A stretch of 32,125 nucleotides of DNA, taken from assembly GCA_913058135.1 (NCBI GenBank), contig CAJXPR010000036.1, positions 1 through 32,125 on the forward strand, written 5' to 3'. Positions 31,005-32,125 of the stretch are shown piece after piece. This DNA is from an uncultured Gammaproteobacteria bacterium (GTDB taxonomy: Bacteria > Pseudomonadota > Gammaproteobacteria > Pseudomonadales > Pseudohongiellaceae). The first letter of the stretch is position 1; every line of letters begins with the position of its first letter. The notes beneath the pieces are model-generated. The model did no database searches. It worked only from the letters and a program-made list of their open reading frames with translations, and was not told where the DNA came from. The position numbers were made by a program, and so were the translations under genes.

Positions 31005-31586
31005 ATGAGTTCAACATCCACCGAATCCAGTGGGCGCGCGGAACCTGCCATTCGTGTAGTCGGTATTGGCGCGTCAGCGGGCGGCCTTGTGCCGCTTGAA
31101 CACTTCCTGGCCGCCGTCCCGGCCGGCAGCGGCATGGCTTACGTTGTCGTGCAGCATCTTGACCCTACACATGAAACCGTGCTCCCGGAACTGCTGCAGC
31201 GGGAGACGTCGATGACGGTGCGTAAGGTCGAGCAGGACATGCGCATTGAACCTGATACGGTATTTGTCATTCCTCCCGACACCGAGCTGCGGATTGTCGA
31301 TGATCACCTGAGTTTGTCCGGTATTGAGACGCGGCGGGGAGTACGATTACCCATCAATATAATGTTTTCTTCGCTGGCCAGCGCCCGGGGGGAGCAGGCC
31401 ATCGCTGTGCTGCTGTCTGGCATGGGTTCGGACGGCACAGCCGGTATGCAGGCTATCAAGGCAGTAGGGGGCCTAACGCTGGCACAGGATCCTGACACGG
31501 CGCAGTTTGATGCCATGCCGCGCAGTGCCATCAACGCCGGTGCGGTTGATATCTCGCTGAAGCGGGTGAGTTGCCTGCTCGGCTGA
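31005..31586 (+). CDS. Second CheB methylesterase domain protein, probably 5' half of a split CheB-CheR
   Basis: 193-residue CheB domain with an intact triad: Ser24 in GIGASAGG, His51 in VVQHLDP and Asp143 in LLSGMGSDGTAGM. It lacks a receiver domain. Its last genuine family residues are AGAVDISLK; then the frame reads RVSCLLG and stops at TGA (31584-31586), without the usual linker into CheR. In related proteins the chain continues as 'L-P-A-R-L-x-x-Y-V' into a methyltransferase domain, and that sequence is present here in another frame from 31568. It follows the PAS gene by 12 nt. Read as it stands, it is a complete small methylesterase. Confidence 0.85.
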   Translation: MSSTSTESSGRAEPAIRVVGIGASAGGLVPLEHFLAAVPAGSGMAYVVVQHLDPTHETVLPELLQRETSMTVRKVEQDMRIEPDTVFVIPPDTELRIVDDHLSLSGIETRRGVRLPINIMFSSLASARGEQAIAVLLSGMGSDGTAGMQAIKAVGGLTLAQDPDTAQFDAMPRSAINAGAVDISLKRVSCLLG

Positions 31587-32078
31587 TGTCCTATGTCGGA
31601 CATGAGCCGGAGCTGGCTGGTGACATAGAGCCGGAAGACCTCGAACCTGAAACCGCCGCGCTGGAACGCATCGTCGCCGAGTTGCGCCAACGCGTCAGGC
31701 ACGATTTTTCGCAGTACAAACCCGGCACCCTGTTCCGGCGCGTAGGCCGACGCATGGCCATCCACCGTCTGTCCTCCACGGCATCGTACGCCGATATGCT
31801 GGAGCACAATGCCTTGGAGCTCGACCTGCTGTTCAAGGAGCTGTTGATCGGGGTAACCGAGTTTTTCCGGGATACAGAAGTATGGCAGGTCTTTGCTCAG
31901 TCGACCTTGCCGGCCCTGTTGGAAGAGCGTTCCAGCGGCCGCGAACTGCGTGCCTGGTGTGTAGGTTGTTCGACCGGTGAAGAGGCCTACTCACTGGCGA
32001 TTGTGTTTCGCGAGACCATCGAACGGCTCCCTGACGCCGGTAACTTCAAACTGCAGATTTTTGCCTCCGATATCAATC
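31586..32078 (+). CDS. CheR-type methyltransferase, C-terminus cut off by the contig end
   Basis: Receptor-methylating enzyme, about 164 residues present. The N-terminal CheR region (about 22-100) has YKPGTLFRRVGRRMAIHRL and LLFKELLIGVTEFFRD, and the SAM site follows as AWCVGCSTGEEAYSLAIVFRE. Its ATG overlaps the CheB stop (TGATG), which permits translational coupling. In the same frame LPARL, the usual CheB-CheR linker, lies upstream, so the frame may be the second half of one split fusion protein. The sequence breaks after SDIN; the apparent extension VSYTHLTLPT is adapter. Downstream PAS or coiled-coil parts, common in such fusions, would lie beyond the contig. Confidence 0.88.
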
Positions 32079-32125
32079 CTGTCTCTTATACACATCTGAC
32101 GCTGCCGACGATCTACTCTGTGTAG
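32079..32125 (-). other. Untrimmed Nextera adapter at the right contig end
   Basis: Reverse complement of the same adapter as at the left end. The mosaic end is at 32079-32097, the Read 1 sequence runs to 32111, and the index (TCTACTCT, that is AGAGTAGA) is at 32112-32119, then P5. From memory this index is Nextera S504. The left copy differs from it by one base. Confidence 0.97.

Noticed and set aside
54-32078. CRISPR array, tRNA, rRNA, insertion sequence or prophage
   Set aside because: I looked for regularly spaced repeats, cloverleaf-like ends, transposase motifs and phage structural genes and saw none; the only tandem repeats are the three 17-bp units at 24656-24706.

Overview
This is a complete assembled contig of bacterial DNA of moderately high GC. 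The mix of families suggests a gammaproteobacterium, possibly environmental: a BtuB-type TonB receptor under a cobalamin riboswitch, an AlkX/YcaQ-type glycosylase, a GlxA-like AraC regulator, a membrane LytTR regulator and CheB/CheR modules. No rRNA or other phylogenetic marker is present, so this placement is an inference. Both termini are Illumina Nextera adapter sequence (1-53 and 32079-32125), so genomic sequence runs from 54 to 32078 and the two terminal genes are cut artificially.

Layout. 54-2911 (minus strand): a Yip1-like membrane protein, a secreted OB-fold-like protein, and a metallo-beta-lactamase/rhodanese fusion related to persulfide dioxygenases. 3046-5548 (plus): a YbfB/YjiJ-type MFS transporter, a DUF1428 protein and a double-VOC protein. 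5571-6218 (minus): a paralogue of the OB-fold-like gene with a conserved upstream element. 6457-10851 (plus): a 1464-residue secreted modular surface protein with a beta-solenoid, two pairs of Ig-like modules and a conserved-looking C-terminal domain, but no visible autotransporter barrel. Its stop codon abuts a 23-codon remnant of an XRE-type regulator. 11077-14142: a membrane LytTR regulator divergent from a secreted serine hydrolase, then a small lipoprotein.

14086-17855 (minus) is the best-defined regulatory unit. It has a promoter, a cobalamin riboswitch, a BtuB-like receptor, a six-helix DUF6580 membrane protein and a BtuF-like cobalamin-binding protein, with no BtuC or BtuD. This suggests that the DUF6580 protein supplies the inner-membrane step.

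17905-22602 holds a secreted TPR protein, a GlxA-like AraC regulator, a membrane diguanylate cyclase and a MarR regulator with a near-consensus sigma-70 promoter. 22612-25850 (minus) holds a glutathione-transferase-like protein followed by a fusion of protein-L-isoaspartate methyltransferase and erythromycin-esterase domains. Three 17-bp tandem repeats lie between them. 26238-29221 (plus): a lipoprotein type-B carboxylesterase overlapping an AlkX-like glycosylase by 4 nt. 29312-32078 (plus): a CheB-like methylesterase, a PAS protein, and a CheB/CheR pair that is normally one polypeptide and is split here by an apparent frameshift.

I see no rRNA, tRNA, CRISPR array, insertion sequence or prophage. 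Domain names come from reading the sequence and from memory of the families. No database search was run.
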